Origin: Vulcanibacillus modesticaldus
GTDB lineage: Bacteria; Bacillota; Bacilli; Tepidibacillales; Tepidibacillaceae
DNA: 64,000 nt
Assembly: GCF_001730235.1 (NCBI RefSeq)
Contig: NZ_MIJF01000046.1
Coordinates: 1-64,000 of the forward strand
Reading direction: 5' to 3'
The first letter of the stretch is position 1. Every line of letters starts with the position of its first letter. The notes beneath the pieces are model-generated. The model saw only the letters and a list, made by a program, of their open reading frames with translations, was not told the DNA's origin and did no database searches. A program made the position numbers and the translations under genes. Shown piece after piece: positions 1 to 8,796 of the stretch.

Positions 1-126
1 AGCTCTTGTTGTTAATTTTTTAACGTATTTGTCTTGCTTCATTTCTTCTACTTTTTGTTGTAATTTTACAGAATTGATAGGAGCTATCCATTTACCAAAT
101 GACGAAAATAGTGTATCCTTGTCCAT
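1..126 (-). mobile_element. IS4-type transposase, N-terminal fragment cut by window edge
   Basis: On the minus strand an open frame begins at 126 and runs off the window start. It reads MDKDTLFSSFGKWIAPINSV and continues with a charged helix. That is the N-terminal pattern I recognise from IS4-family transposases of Firmicutes with a DUF4372-type N-terminus. The ATG at 126 is preferred over the one at 132 because AAAGGA lies eight bases before it. A short inverted repeat (ACAGG/CCTGT, about 154-168) lies just upstream. Only about 42 residues are visible, so neither the catalytic residues nor the terminal repeats of the element can be checked. Confidence 0.75.
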
Positions 127-132
127 AAGCAT

Positions 133-960
133 GGTCCTTTATATTGGATTTGGACAGGGAGCACCTGTACTTCCATTATAAAGGATTTTTTTATGAACTA
201 GTGATTATTAGAAGAAATATTCTGACTACATTAATGCAACGCTAGTGATAAAACATATATACAAAATAACAAGAAACAGTATATATACATACACTACATA
301 AGACTCAGTACTATAAGATACACATAGTAGATAATAGTTCTATATAGATATTCTATCTAATAGATAAATGAATTGATTATGCTACTCTTCCCCCCGCCAT
401 TAGCGATAATAGGAGCATAAGGGAAATATGATTAAATTCTTATTGTTCATATTTATTGAATTTGTCCTAATTAGATATTACTTATTAATCTGTTGCTTAT
501 ATCTATTATTGATATTTCCTATTTGTATTGATAATTTTTTAATGCACCGTAATGCACCATTTTAGATATCTCAAAATATTTATCGCCCCCCTCCCATTCA
601 AAATAAATGGCGGGGTGGGGAAATCTATTAGAAACATAAAAAGGAACCTTAAAGAGAGTATATATACACCTTAAGGCTCTATAGTATACTGTATTAGATT
701 GTAGTATATCTTCTACTTACTGGGTTTTTAATAATTTGCTTAGGGTTCTTTCCCCTCATTTTTTCTTCAAAAGTATTGTGGTGCGTATTTATGATAGGTG
801 GGTGGGGATTAATACTAAATTTACTAAGCTTATATGGACTATGTTTGTCTTAGTAAAGGTATTGTAATCATTCGATATTGGATAGCCCCGCCCAAAAGAA
901 AAGGCGATGCGATGGCTAATTTGCCATTACATCGCCTTTGAATGTAAGCTATTTGTGTAT
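133..960. other. gene-free AT-rich stretch with scattered G/C blocks
   Basis: I see no credible reading frame on either strand in about 830 bases between the transposase start and the candidate immunity gene. Runs of C or G stand out against a very AT-rich background near 390, 583-597, 611-622, 749-755, 801-809 and 884-893. The block at 388-401 is an inverted copy of the one at 608-622, and the 583-622 segment can fold on itself imperfectly. The only clear signal is the terminator at its right end. It may be decayed accessory DNA next to the insertion sequence. Confidence 0.5.
901..939 (-). terminator. intrinsic terminator downstream of the candidate immunity gene
   Basis: AAGGCGATG pairs with CATCGCCTT, and GATGGC with GCCATT inside, which gives a long stem with a small loop. 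On the minus strand it is followed by a T-rich tract (TTTTCTTTT). It sits 25 bases beyond the stop codon of the gene ending at 965. Confidence 0.85.
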
Positions 961-964
961 AATA

Positions 965-1312
965 TTAGTCTCCTACAGCAATAAGGTTTAAACCCTTTTC
1001 CATTGCTTCATTGCAGAAGTCTATCAACTCTGTTGTAAACTCAATAACTTCATCTATCATGTCACTTGAATTTGACTCTTTTGCCGCTATGTCATTTTTG
1101 ATAGATATTGCTATATCACGAATTACTAAGACATCATCACTCGTAATGCATGTATCAGCGTATGGGTCAATATCAACCAACTTGCTTATATCTTTCGAGA
1201 AAATATCTCGATTTTTCGAGAGGAATTGCTGAATTTCTTCTGAGAACTCTATTGCATCTTCTGCGTATTCAGCTGATTCAATTCCTTTACCAATTACAAA
1301 ACTAACAGACAT
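965..1312 (-). CDS. small acidic helical protein, candidate immunity protein
   Basis: 115 residues, strongly acidic and predicted mostly helical, with no signal peptide or membrane segment. I recognise no family. The ATG at 1312 is chosen because AGGAGG lies five bases before it; that Shine-Dalgarno overlaps the stop region of the upstream toxin frame (TAG at 1322-1324). Such tight coupling, the small size and the acidic character fit an immunity protein that follows its cognate toxin in a polymorphic toxin locus. That role is inferred from context only. The gene looks intact although the toxin gene is broken. A strong terminator follows. Confidence 0.6.
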   Translation of the reverse strand: MSVSFVIGKGIESAEYAEDAIEFSEEIQQFLSKNRDIFSKDISKLVDIDPYADTCITSDDVLVIRDIAISIKNDIAAKESNSSDMIDEVIEFTTELIDFCNEAMEKGLNLIAVGD

Positions 1313-1321
1313 CACAACCTC

Positions 1322-2700
1322 CTATTTTTTCGGGAATGCAGTAATAACATTACCAGCTTCATCAATAACAACTTTCAATGTGTGTAGTGGTTTACCTTTC
1401 TTGTCATAACCAATAACTGCATCATAAGTCTGCTCAAATATATAGCCTGCTCTATCGCCAGTATTTGGTTTAACAATTGAGTTACCACCGGTTAAAACTT
1501 CATCAATTCCACCAAGAACGTCAAAGTCTGAGCTAAACTTACTTTTGAAAGAATAACCTGTTGAACCATACCCATGTCTCTTGAGAATATGGTCTGTATA
1601 AGTTGCATCATCTAAGTTATATTTCTTTGCAATGCTAAATACTTCATCAAGCTTACTCGTCCCTTAGAACCTAATCTTACAGCACCAGTCTCATCTTTTA
1701 ATATTTCTGCAGCTTCTTCTACTCTCTTATTGACTATCCCTTTTACTTTTCCTAATAGTCCCTTTAATACTCCTTTAATCTTTTCTCCTTGTTTTACAAC
1801 TTCTACTACTTCATCTGCGTATTTTATTGCTCCTATTACTGGTATTAATCCTATTACATCAATTAATGTTTTCCCTGCATGTGACCATGTCCATTCCCAA
1901 TTCTGTATGTCATATGTGATGTCTCTTATATCCGCTACTGCGTCTAATCCTAGTATGCCTAGTCCAATTTGTCCTGTTGTTCCTAATAGTGTTACTTCAT
2001 CTGTATAATTACCTAAGACTATTTGCTTTCCTGATGCTTTAAGATATTCTAATACTTCGTTTATTAGTTTTGTATTTTGCTGATTTTTATCTGTTTTAGG
2101 TTTTTTTAAAGATGAATAACTAACTGTTTTATTAAAGGTTACATTTGTTGACTTATCATTTGCTTCACTATTTCCATCTGCTACTTCTTTTCCAGGTGTT
2201 TTACTTTCATGGATTTCAGATTTTACAAGGTATACTTGCCAATATCCGTCTCTTACTTTTACTTTCTTTGTTACCTTGTATGTCTTGTAATATCCTCCAC
2301 CTGAATCTACTACAACCTCTTTTTTATAACTAGTGTCTACCCATTTCTTGTATCCAGATTTGACATACTTTCTTTCCCATTTGCTCTCCCATTTATAATA
2401 TCCTTCTCTTACTAGCTTTTTCGTCCACTTTGTTTTCCTTACCCATTTTGTCCTATATTCTACCTTCCAATATCCACTGGTTACTTTCTTCCATGTGTAG
2501 TAGTATTTAGTCTTGTAATAGCTTCTATCTACCCAATACTTCCTACCTGTCCACCATGAGTATTTCCAGTATCCTCTTTTTACTTTGACTTTATAACTTT
2601 TCTCAACTTTTTTCCATTTGGACTCTGTTACCCATCTCTTATATGGTCCTTTTTTAGCTTCCTACTCCATTAAGTGAATTGATGATTCTAGTAAATACAT
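1322..2700 (-). pseudogene. polymorphic toxin gene with pretoxin region, broken by a stop codon and a frameshift
   Basis: A Shine-Dalgarno (AAAGGAGGTGAAGA) precedes an ATG at 2700, but codon 13 is TAG (2662-2664). The same frame then stays open to 1612. It encodes a basic Trp/Tyr/Lys-rich repeat region (units of the GYWK or GYYK kind, about 2660-2230), a spacer, and a hydrophobic Gly-rich segment with LIDVIGLIPVIGAIKYADE that resembles pretoxin (PT-TG) regions. At 1661-1663 a run of three G appears where four would keep the frame. After the shift the toxin-like end continues, with a DHILKRHGYGS motif and a final VITAFPKK, up to the TAG at 1322. The C-terminal domain resembles small RNase-type toxins of the BECR or EndoU kind, but this is a weak assignment. 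The N-terminal part of such proteins is missing. Confidence 0.7.
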
Positions 2701-2843
2701 TCTTCACCTCCTTTTGCTAGGATAGTTGGTAGTTCAAGTTCTGAAGTTAACTTTACGCTTCTCATTACTAGTCTTGTTTTGATGCAGTAGGTTATGTCTA
2801 TGGGTAAAGATGTTTGTTTAGGTATAATGTACCTTTTTTTGTT
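2688..2843 (-). other. short open frame, possible remnant of the gene upstream of the toxin
   Basis: Between a TAA at 2844-2846 and a TAG at 2688-2690 the minus strand reads about 51 codons without a stop (KKRYIIPKQTSLPIDITYC, then a mixed hydrophobic and charged tail). It overlaps the toxin start by a few bases, as the end of an upstream co-transcribed gene would. There is no convincing start codon or ribosome site; an internal ATG lies at 2765. It may be the 3' remnant of a deleted gene. The rest of 2701-3018 holds only the terminator that follows the dikinase gene. Confidence 0.25.
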
Positions 2844-2924
2844 TTAAATGTATATATATTTGCAGTAAAATACTGTTTTTTTGCATTAAGCGGTAAAAAA
2901 TATGTCGAAATTATTTCCGATTAA

Positions 2925-2965
2925 ATAAAAAAGAACCCTTCGTTATAATGTTGAAAGGTTCTTCT
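2925..2965 (-). terminator. terminator of the dikinase operon
   Basis: AAGAACC (2931-2937) pairs with GGTTCTT (2957-2963). On the minus strand the stem is followed by a T run. It lies about 55 bases past the stop codon of the dikinase gene. Confidence 0.7.
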
Positions 2966-3018
2966 TGCCTTTATTTTTTATAGGTGAGGAGCCGTTTGGC
3001 ACAGTGTCTCATTATTAT

Positions 3019-5676
3019 TTATTCATCTAGTATCTCAACATATCCTTTGTTACCATTGACTCTAATATATTGGCCATCTTTAATTATCTTTGTGGCGTTC
3101 TCAACTCCAACAACAGCAGGAATCCCATATTCTCTGGCCACAACGGCTCCATGTGTCATTAACCCGCCAACTTCCATAACCAATCCTGCAGCAGATAAGA
3201 ATAAGGGAGTCCAACCAGGATCAGTAAAAGGTGCAACTAATATTTCTCCTTTATTTAATTGACCTTGATCAGGACGAAGTAATACTTTTGCCCTTCCTTC
3301 AATAACCCCTATGGAAACAGGTGAACCAATAAGCGCACCTTGTGGGGCCTCAACTTGGTACGTGCCAGTAATTATTTCACCATCGCTAGTGATTACCCGT
3401 GGTGGGGTTAATTTAGTAAATTGTTCAAATTCTGCCTTTCTCTGCTTGATTATTTCAGTAATCTTTGATTTTGAAATATTACCATTAAACAACTGATTTA
3501 GCTCATCTAAAGAAAAATAATAAATATCCTCTTTGTCAGTTAATAATCCAGTTTCAACAAATTCCTCTGCCAATTCTAAAATAGTTTTTTTATAAATCCC
3601 CATAATTTGAATAAACATAAATTTCCCATGTTCACGTATTCCCATCAAATTACGAAAGACATTTATAAGTCGAGAGATAATTTTTGCTTTGAAAAATCCC
3701 ATCGGTCTTTGTCTGACTCGATTAATCAATGTTTTTGCTGCCTGCTCTGCTTCTTTTTTACCTTCAATAAATTTTTCTCGATGTTCTCCTGGCTGGTAAC
3801 TCTTAATTTGACTTACAATTGCAGGGAAAAGTTGTTTAGGGTCTTCATACCACCGTTTTTTTGTGATATCGATTTCGCCAGAACATCTCATACCATATTT
3901 CGCTAAATATTCTTGGAAAGCACGATCAAATTCTGGATTTACATCTGAAAAATTAATATTCCCAACACTATCTAAGTTTTCATCTTCTAGATATTTTATT
4001 AATTCTGGGGTTTTTCGGGCAATATCCGCCACATCACCTAGGGCCAACCCCATTTCGCTGGTTACATTCCCCGGTAAAGACTTATTCAATTTTTCAACCT
4101 CAATAGCATCACCTAACCATTTTTGTGATAATTTCGCCAATATTTTCGATGCCCCAATCCCAGCTGCTGGGTAAGGAAAAATATCCTGGAGAAATTTCAT
4201 AAATACAGATCCAATCCCATCTTGAATTGCCAAAATTTTTTGTTCTTTAGGAGCTTTCGCTAATTTTTCCTTAAATTCCACAACACTTTGCTCAATATAA
4301 CGATCAGCTTTATCTATCGCTTGGTAAGGGTTCCGAACAAACATATTCAAAAAAATATTAGTAATTACTGGTATAAAATTTTTTAAAAACGCCCGGCGAA
4401 CTTTAGCATCTTTTTTTATCTTTTGTAGAAATTCTGGCCTATTTACAAACTCCTTGAGGGCACTTCCAATCAACTGATCTAATTGACCAAGTAATTCCGG
4501 TATTATAGTTTGCATTCGCTTGATGGTAAATAAATTAGTTAAATCAACAAATAAATGTCCACCGGCGGGAAGAAGTACATTACTTTCTGCTTTATTATTT
4601 CCGGGTTTGCCAAACGGAAAAAAAGTACGTAAAACTGAGATACCTAGTGGTTTGATAGCTTCTGTCATCATTTGCTGGTGCCCAAAAGAAAAGAAAACGT
4701 GTAACCTCTCATCGTCAACCTCTGGAACTGGATAAAGTGAGGTAATCGGTCTACTTTGTACTATGTAAAATTTCCCATCAAGTAAGCACCACTCAATATC
4801 TTGTGGTTTCCCATAATATTTTTCAATTTCTTTCCCGATTTTGGCCAACTCGATGATTTGTTGGTCTGTCAATGCTTGTTGTTTTTGAAATCCTAAATCT
4901 AATTCTTGCTTGGTGGTTCCACTATCTTCATTAGGAAGAATTGCTATCTTTTTATCAGCAATTTGTTTTTTAATGATTTTATTATTACGAACCTGATATA
5001 AATCTGCTGAAACCAAGCCAGATACTAGTGCTTCACCTAAACCAAAGTTAGCATCGACCGAAACGATTTCCCGATGACCTGTAATCGGGTCAGCAGTAAA
5101 CATTATCCCTGACACTTCAGAATTCACCATTCTCTGAATGACCACCGATAGTCTCACTTTACGATGATCAAAACCATTTTTGGCCCGGTAAGCAATTGCT
5201 CGATCCGTAAATAATGACGCCCAACATTTACGAACATGGATAAGTAGTTGATCTTCACCTTTTATGTTTAAATATGTATCTTGCTGTCCTGCAAATGAGT
5301 GAGAAGGTAAATCCTCAGCTGTTGCACTAGAGCGAACCGCATAAGCGTAATCTTCACCGATCGCTTGCCAAGCCTCTATAATATTTTTTTCTACATTCTT
5401 TGGAATGTCTAAAGTAAGTAAATGTTGGCGAATCCGGCTACCAAGCTTTGACAATTGGTCAATGTCCATCATATCTAAGTGAGCTAAATCATTAAAAATA
5501 TCTTCCATCTCCGAACTATTTTTGATAAACTCATCAAAGGCCTCAGTTGTAACACAAAAACCTTCTGGTACAGAAAAACCAGCTCGTGTCAGTTCACCCA
5601 AATTAGCCCCTTTACCTCCAACTAATTTTAAACTATTCTTATCGATTTCTTGGAAAAAAAGCACATCTTTCTTCAT
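3019..5676 (-). CDS. phosphoenolpyruvate synthase-like or rifampin phosphotransferase-like dikinase
   Basis: 885 residues. The N-terminal 320 or so form the PEP/pyruvate-dikinase ATP-grasp domain (LVGGKGANLGEL, GFCVTT, YAVRSSATAEDLPSHSFAGQ, DIEWC). A less conserved middle of about 430 residues follows. The last 80 or so are the swivelling phosphohistidine domain with GGLMTHGAVVAREYGIPAVV, where His is the phosphate carrier. The C-terminal PEP-binding TIM barrel of true PEP synthase is absent. The order ATP-binding, unique middle, His domain and the length match rifampin phosphotransferases and B. subtilis YvkC/Pps-type proteins. Rifamycin phosphorylation is therefore as likely as gluconeogenesis. 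Its ATG overlaps the stop of the TetR gene (TAATG), so the two are translationally coupled. Confidence 0.8.
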   Translation of the reverse strand: MKKDVLFFQEIDKNSLKLVGGKGANLGELTRAGFSVPEGFCVTTEAFDEFIKNSSEMEDIFNDLAHLDMMDIDQLSKLGSRIRQHLLTLDIPKNVEKNIIEAWQAIGEDYAYAVRSSATAEDLPSHSFAGQQDTYLNIKGEDQLLIHVRKCWASLFTDRAIAYRAKNGFDHRKVRLSVVIQRMVNSEVSGIMFTADPITGHREIVSVDANFGLGEALVSGLVSADLYQVRNNKIIKKQIADKKIAILPNEDSGTTKQELDLGFQKQQALTDQQIIELAKIGKEIEKYYGKPQDIEWCLLDGKFYIVQSRPITSLYPVPEVDDERLHVFFSFGHQQMMTEAIKPLGISVLRTFFPFGKPGNNKAESNVLLPAGGHLFVDLTNLFTIKRMQTIIPELLGQLDQLIGSALKEFVNRPEFLQKIKKDAKVRRAFLKNFIPVITNIFLNMFVRNPYQAIDKADRYIEQSVVEFKEKLAKAPKEQKILAIQDGIGSVFMKFLQDIFPYPAAGIGASKILAKLSQKWLGDAIEVEKLNKSLPGNVTSEMGLALGDVADIARKTPELIKYLEDENLDSVGNINFSDVNPEFDRAFQEYLAKYGMRCSGEIDITKKRWYEDPKQLFPAIVSQIKSYQPGEHREKFIEGKKEAEQAAKTLINRVRQRPMGFFKAKIISRLINVFRNLMGIREHGKFMFIQIMGIYKKTILELAEEFVETGLLTDKEDIYYFSLDELNQLFNGNISKSKITEIIKQRKAEFEQFTKLTPPRVITSDGEIITGTYQVEAPQGALIGSPVSIGVIEGRAKVLLRPDQGQLNKGEILVAPFTDPGWTPLFLSAAGLVMEVGGLMTHGAVVAREYGIPAVVGVENATKIIKDGQYIRVNGNKGYVEILDE

Positions 5677-6296
5677 TAGTCTTCCTCCTCTCTTTTCATT
5701 GCACCATTTAAAAACAAATCGATGATTAAGTCGATTTGCTCATCTGATAATAATCGTAAACTTCCCTTTTCAAACTGTACGATAATATTAGCAAACAAAT
5801 GATTTTCAAAAAAATTAACTAATTGTTCTAATTCGATGTTTGATCTTAACTCCCCATTTTCCTGACCAAACTTAATAATTTCTGCCAATATATTTTTTGC
5901 ACCACTCCGAAAGTTATCGTTAATAAATGCTTCATGGAAGTTACGCAACCGAAATTTTATTAGCGCTTGCATTATGTCCGGTTCCATATTAAATAAATGT
6001 ATTACCTCGCGAAAAAAATAATTAAAACGAGCTTTGGTATTTGGCAATAATTTTATCTTCTTTAGTAACTCGCTTTCCTTTTCCTTAATACTACTTCGGA
6101 CAAATTCAGCGATAATAGCTTCTTTGGCGGGAAAATAATTATATAAAGTTCCTTTAGCAATATCTACTTCTTCAGCAATCTGCTCCATCGTTATATTCTT
6201 GACCGAATTTTTTTTGAAAAGCTCCATTGCTATATTAACAATTTTGACTCTCATCGCTGCTTTTTTGCGTTCTCGTCTTGTTAACGACAATGACAT
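5676..6296 (-). CDS. TetR-family transcriptional regulator
   Basis: 206 residues. An N-terminal helix-turn-helix (about residues 15-62, with ITMEQIAEEVDIAKGTLYNYF) is followed by an all-helical ligand-binding region ending in a basic and acidic tail. It is the first gene of a two-gene operon with the dikinase and overlaps it by one base, so it probably represses that operon and responds to a small hydrophobic compound. I could not pick out an operator with certainty in the 165-base divergent region upstream. Confidence 0.88.
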   Translation of the reverse strand: MSLSLTRRERKKAAMRVKIVNIAMELFKKNSVKNITMEQIAEEVDIAKGTLYNYFPAKEAIIAEFVRSSIKEKESELLKKIKLLPNTKARFNYFFREVIHLFNMEPDIMQALIKFRLRNFHEAFINDNFRSGAKNILAEIIKFGQENGELRSNIELEQLVNFFENHLFANIIVQFEKGSLRLLSDEQIDLIIDLFLNGAMKREEED

Positions 6297-6461
6297 TGAT
6301 CAAGCCTCCACATATATTTGCTTCAATCTTATCGAAAAAAAAATAAACTTACAACATTTTTGTATTTAGTATATTTTTATACGAAGTTCAATTTTAAAAA
6401 TATTAATGTACCTGCACCAAAATTTGATATATTATTGTAGTATCACATATAGAATCGAGGG

Positions 6462-6746
6462 ATGGCCTTGCAAATATTACTAATCTTCTTGTTATTTGTT
6501 TTTATTGGTATTCTTTTAGCTTTTTTGATAGATCGAATAATTAAAAAAAGAAAGTTCCTAAGGTACTTTTTTTTCATAGTGATCTTTTTAATTGGTGTCT
6601 ACAAAATTTATTATGCAAGATCGGTAATAAATGGAGAATTTACTGCATTAGGTATAGCTTTACTTGGAATCTTTATCGACATCACTGCTTTGTCGGGATT
6701 AATTTATACTCTTACCCTTGATATTATCAGGCGCTTAAAAAAATAA
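6462..6746 (+). CDS. small integral membrane protein of unknown function
   Basis: 94 residues with three predicted membrane spans: residues 3-26, a second after the KKRKFLRYF stretch, and one near residues 58-85. A basic cluster sits between spans one and two. It is transcribed divergently from the TetR gene as a single gene and is closed by a perfect terminator hairpin. I do not recognise the family. A GAGGG lies directly before the start, so initiation may be weak. Confidence 0.6.
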   Translation: MALQILLIFLLFVFIGILLAFLIDRIIKKRKFLRYFFFIVIFLIGVYKIYYARSVINGEFTALGIALLGIFIDITALSGLIYTLTLDIIRRLKK

Positions 6747-6756
6747 TCATAAAATT

Positions 6757-6790
6757 AAAACTTCTCAAAGTGACATTTGAGAAGTTTTAT
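6757..6790. terminator. bidirectional terminator between convergent genes
   Basis: A perfect 13-base stem, AAAACTTCTCAAA against TTTGAGAAGTTTT, with a six-base loop. It sits between two converging genes (ends at 6746 and 6802) with T-rich flanks on both strands. Confidence 0.9.
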
Positions 6791-6801
6791 TATTGTCTGA
6801 A

Positions 6802-7191
6802 TTATTTAATTAATCTCATCGCTTTTCTAATCTTTAAGGCAAAAATTATTGGATTATCGACAGACTGAAAATGTATATGGGTTAAACGTGGGTTTGTATT
6901 TAGCCAGTGATTATGCAAACTAACTTTAATTCCACTTTTTTGCAATTGGTAGACAAAAGGGATTATTTCTGACTTTAACACCACAACTTGACCTAGATTT
7001 AAAGCTCTACCTTTACGGTCAATCAACTCGAAAGAGAACCTATGGTAAACTACCAAAGGAGAATTGGTTCTACGTCCGAAAATAGTAACTTTTATATTTT
7101 TTCGCTTGCTTACTGAGCACATCTCATCGGTCATTTCCAATGAACCACCTAGTAATCTTGCGAAAAGTTTACAAAGTCTTTTATTCTTCAA
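6802..7191 (-). CDS. DUF1259 (LpqO/LppY-like) protein
   Basis: 129 residues. The sequence from about residue 25 onward (CSVSKRKNIKVTIFGRR and later a SLHNHWL...THIHFQ segment with clustered histidines) looks like DUF1259, known from the mycobacterial lipoproteins LpqO and LppY. No biochemical role is established for the family. There is no signal peptide, so this copy is probably cytoplasmic. The start is a TTG at 7191, preceded by GGGAGTG at good spacing. Family recognition is by eye. Confidence 0.6.
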   Translation of the reverse strand: MKNKRLCKLFARLLGGSLEMTDEMCSVSKRKNIKVTIFGRRTNSPLVVYHRFSFELIDRKGRALNLGQVVVLKSEIIPFVYQLQKSGIKVSLHNHWLNTNPRLTHIHFQSVDNPIIFALKIRKAMRLIK

Positions 7192-7261
7192 CTAATTTCA
7201 CTCCCTTCAATTTCTTAATTTAGATTATGAGGAGTGAATTTAGTTGGGAACGGTTATTGCC

Positions 7262-7546
7262 CTACGATATTTTTATGTCTTGAAGAGAAGTAGAAATACT
7301 ACTCCAGGCTCTCTTGGAAAAATAAATTGGTAGTGAATTTTCTTTAGCTCTCTCTTTAACTTTTTTTGCTAAATTATGATTAACGTAATCAGTAAGTACC
7401 AATACTACGTTGGTTTGTTTCGGTATAAACTTTTTTATATCCGATACTTTGCGTCCTTTGATATGTAAAATACTTTGAAAACCCATTCTATATAACTTCT
7501 TATCTATATTCCCTAGATGATCTCCTCCAACTATGACTATTGACAT
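7262..7546 (-). CDS. DUF2325 domain protein, probably iron-regulated
   Basis: About 94 residues. It opens MSIVIVGGDHLGNI, the Rossmann-like start typical of DUF2325, and continues with a short alpha/beta domain (VVLVLTDYVNHNLAKKV) ending in a Ser-rich tail. The ATG at 7546 is chosen because CGGAGGAG lies eight bases before it. A longer reading to 7588 would start at TTG inside the Fur box with no ribosome site. Family members are small single-domain proteins without an established reaction. The perfect Fur box in the promoter region suggests a role under iron limitation, which is an inference from the site alone. Confidence 0.7.
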   Translation of the reverse strand: MSIVIVGGDHLGNIDKKLYRMGFQSILHIKGRKVSDIKKFIPKQTNVVLVLTDYVNHNLAKKVKERAKENSLPIYFSKRAWSSISTSLQDIKIS

Positions 7547-7572
7547 TCTTATCTCCTCCGCACCTATTTTAA

Positions 7573-7587
7573 TGATAATGATTATCA
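7573..7587. promoter_or_regulatory. Fur box upstream of the DUF2325 gene
   Basis: TGATAATGATTATCA is an exact match to the 7-1-7 inverted repeat recognised by Bacillus Fur (TGATAAT-N-ATTATCA). It differs from the PerR (TTATAAT) and Zur (TCGTAAT) versions in the outer bases. It lies about 27 bases before the chosen start and downstream of a promoter on the same strand, where bound Fur would block transcription. Confidence 0.85.
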
Positions 7588-7603
7588 ATTTCTTTTTATA
7601 ACT

Positions 7604-7632
7604 ATGTTAATATATTAGATGCTATTTGTCAA
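7604..7632 (-). promoter_or_regulatory. sigma-A-type promoter of the DUF2325 gene
   Basis: On the minus strand TTGACA (7627-7632) is followed after 17 bases by TAACAT (7604-7609). The spacing is ideal and the -35 is a consensus match. The Fur box begins about 16 bases downstream, close to the expected transcription start. Confidence 0.6.
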
Positions 7633-7687
7633 TTGGCGATCTTTACCTCGGGCTTTAATTGGGTTTTTTTGATTATTTTATTGATAA

Positions 7688-7738
7688 ATAAAAAGGACTA
7701 CCTAGGTTATCAACTTCTTTGATAACCAAAGTTAGTCC
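7688..7738 (-). terminator. terminator of the lipoprotein gene
   Basis: GGACTA pairs with TAGTCC, and an inner stem GGTTATCA pairs with TGATAACC. On the minus strand a T-rich tract follows. It lies 40 bases after the stop at 7780. Confidence 0.8.
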
Positions 7739-7779
7739 ATTGTAAACATTACTACAAACTTATCAATACATAATTCACC

Positions 7780-8709
7780 TTAAGAAGCTTCATAAATACT
7801 AATTGAAGCCACTTTATCATTCTCAATTTCGAATTTTATAGCAAACCAAAAATCCTCAGTGGAATAGATTAAGCTATCCATACCTTGCCAATCATAAGGT
7901 GGTTCCCCGTAACGATTAATAACTTCCTCAATAGAACTCCCTACTGAAATATTACGATATGTGGTTACAGTTCCAAGTTCATTGGTTTCGATAAACTGAA
8001 TATATGGCTCTTCATGTTCTAAGATCGTATGAATAGTAATTCCCCTATAAACCATCGCTAAATCATAGCCATACATTTCGTCATAAGATAAATAGCTTTT
8101 ATAAGGATCTCCGAAGCGCTCTAGCACTTCATCTATCTTGGAGCCTAATAAAACACCTTCAAAGCCTAGTTCAGTATAGGTAACTGGTTCGCCATCTTTA
8201 GGTGCTGTTTTATTTGTTACTTTAGGAATAACCCCTCTAGAATCTAAATATTTTACCAATTTAAAATTAACAACCTCATTTAAATCATTAAAGGTTAAGA
8301 TAAACTGATATCCCTTAATATCTTCATATACCCACTCTGTCCTTTGTCCCCATTCGTTTTCAGTAGCATTGATCACATCAGGTGTACCCAAAAGTCTTTC
8401 TGCCTCTTCGTTAGATAGTCCCATTTTAAATCCAGGTATCAGTTGTTCTAAAAAAACTTGAGGCTCATCAATAATATTTTTCGGAAATGCTTCATTAAAT
8501 GTCAATCTTTGATTATCAATCGAAGAAGAATCGGGTGTTTTACCTTCTTCTTTTGGCTTCTCATCTGTAGGTTTGTTATCAATTTGTTCTTCCTTAGCAG
8601 GTTGAGTTGTGTTTGAAGAATCTGGTTTATCATTTTCTATAGTATTACATCCAGTAAATATTATTACAATTAAACTTAGAACTATTATCATCTTAAATAA
8701 CCATTTCAT
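7780..8709 (-). CDS. secreted lipoprotein with repeated SmpA/OmlA-like units
   Basis: 309 residues from the ATG at 8709, chosen because GGAGGG precedes it. A lipoprotein signal ends in IFTGC, so Cys22 or close by would be lipidated. An acidic and Pro-rich linker (about residues 25-65) follows. Three similar units then recur, each with a pattern of the type (LL/LERFG/NRYG)-x-P: RLLGTPDV, ERFGDPYK and NRYGEPPY. This resembles the SmpA/OmlA or DUF4309-like folds. No enzymatic motif is seen. It is probably an envelope lipoprotein, transcribed alone. Confidence 0.6.
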   Translation of the reverse strand: MKWLFKMIIVLSLIVIIFTGCNTIENDKPDSSNTTQPAKEEQIDNKPTDEKPKEEGKTPDSSSIDNQRLTFNEAFPKNIIDEPQVFLEQLIPGFKMGLSNEEAERLLGTPDVINATENEWGQRTEWVYEDIKGYQFILTFNDLNEVVNFKLVKYLDSRGVIPKVTNKTAPKDGEPVTYTELGFEGVLLGSKIDEVLERFGDPYKSYLSYDEMYGYDLAMVYRGITIHTILEHEEPYIQFIETNELGTVTTYRNISVGSSIEEVINRYGEPPYDWQGMDSLIYSTEDFWFAIKFEIENDKVASISIYEAS

Positions 8710-8796
8710 TTTACCCCAGCCCTCCATGTAATAATTCTAACCTAAAATTAAGACTCTTAATTAAAAACAAAGTTGCTATATTTAAGAAAAAATATT

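Noticed and set aside
2661-2700. Recoding of the TAG at codon 13 of the toxin frame
   Set aside because: No tRNA or structure for readthrough is visible, and a second inactivating change lies downstream. Decay is the simpler reading.
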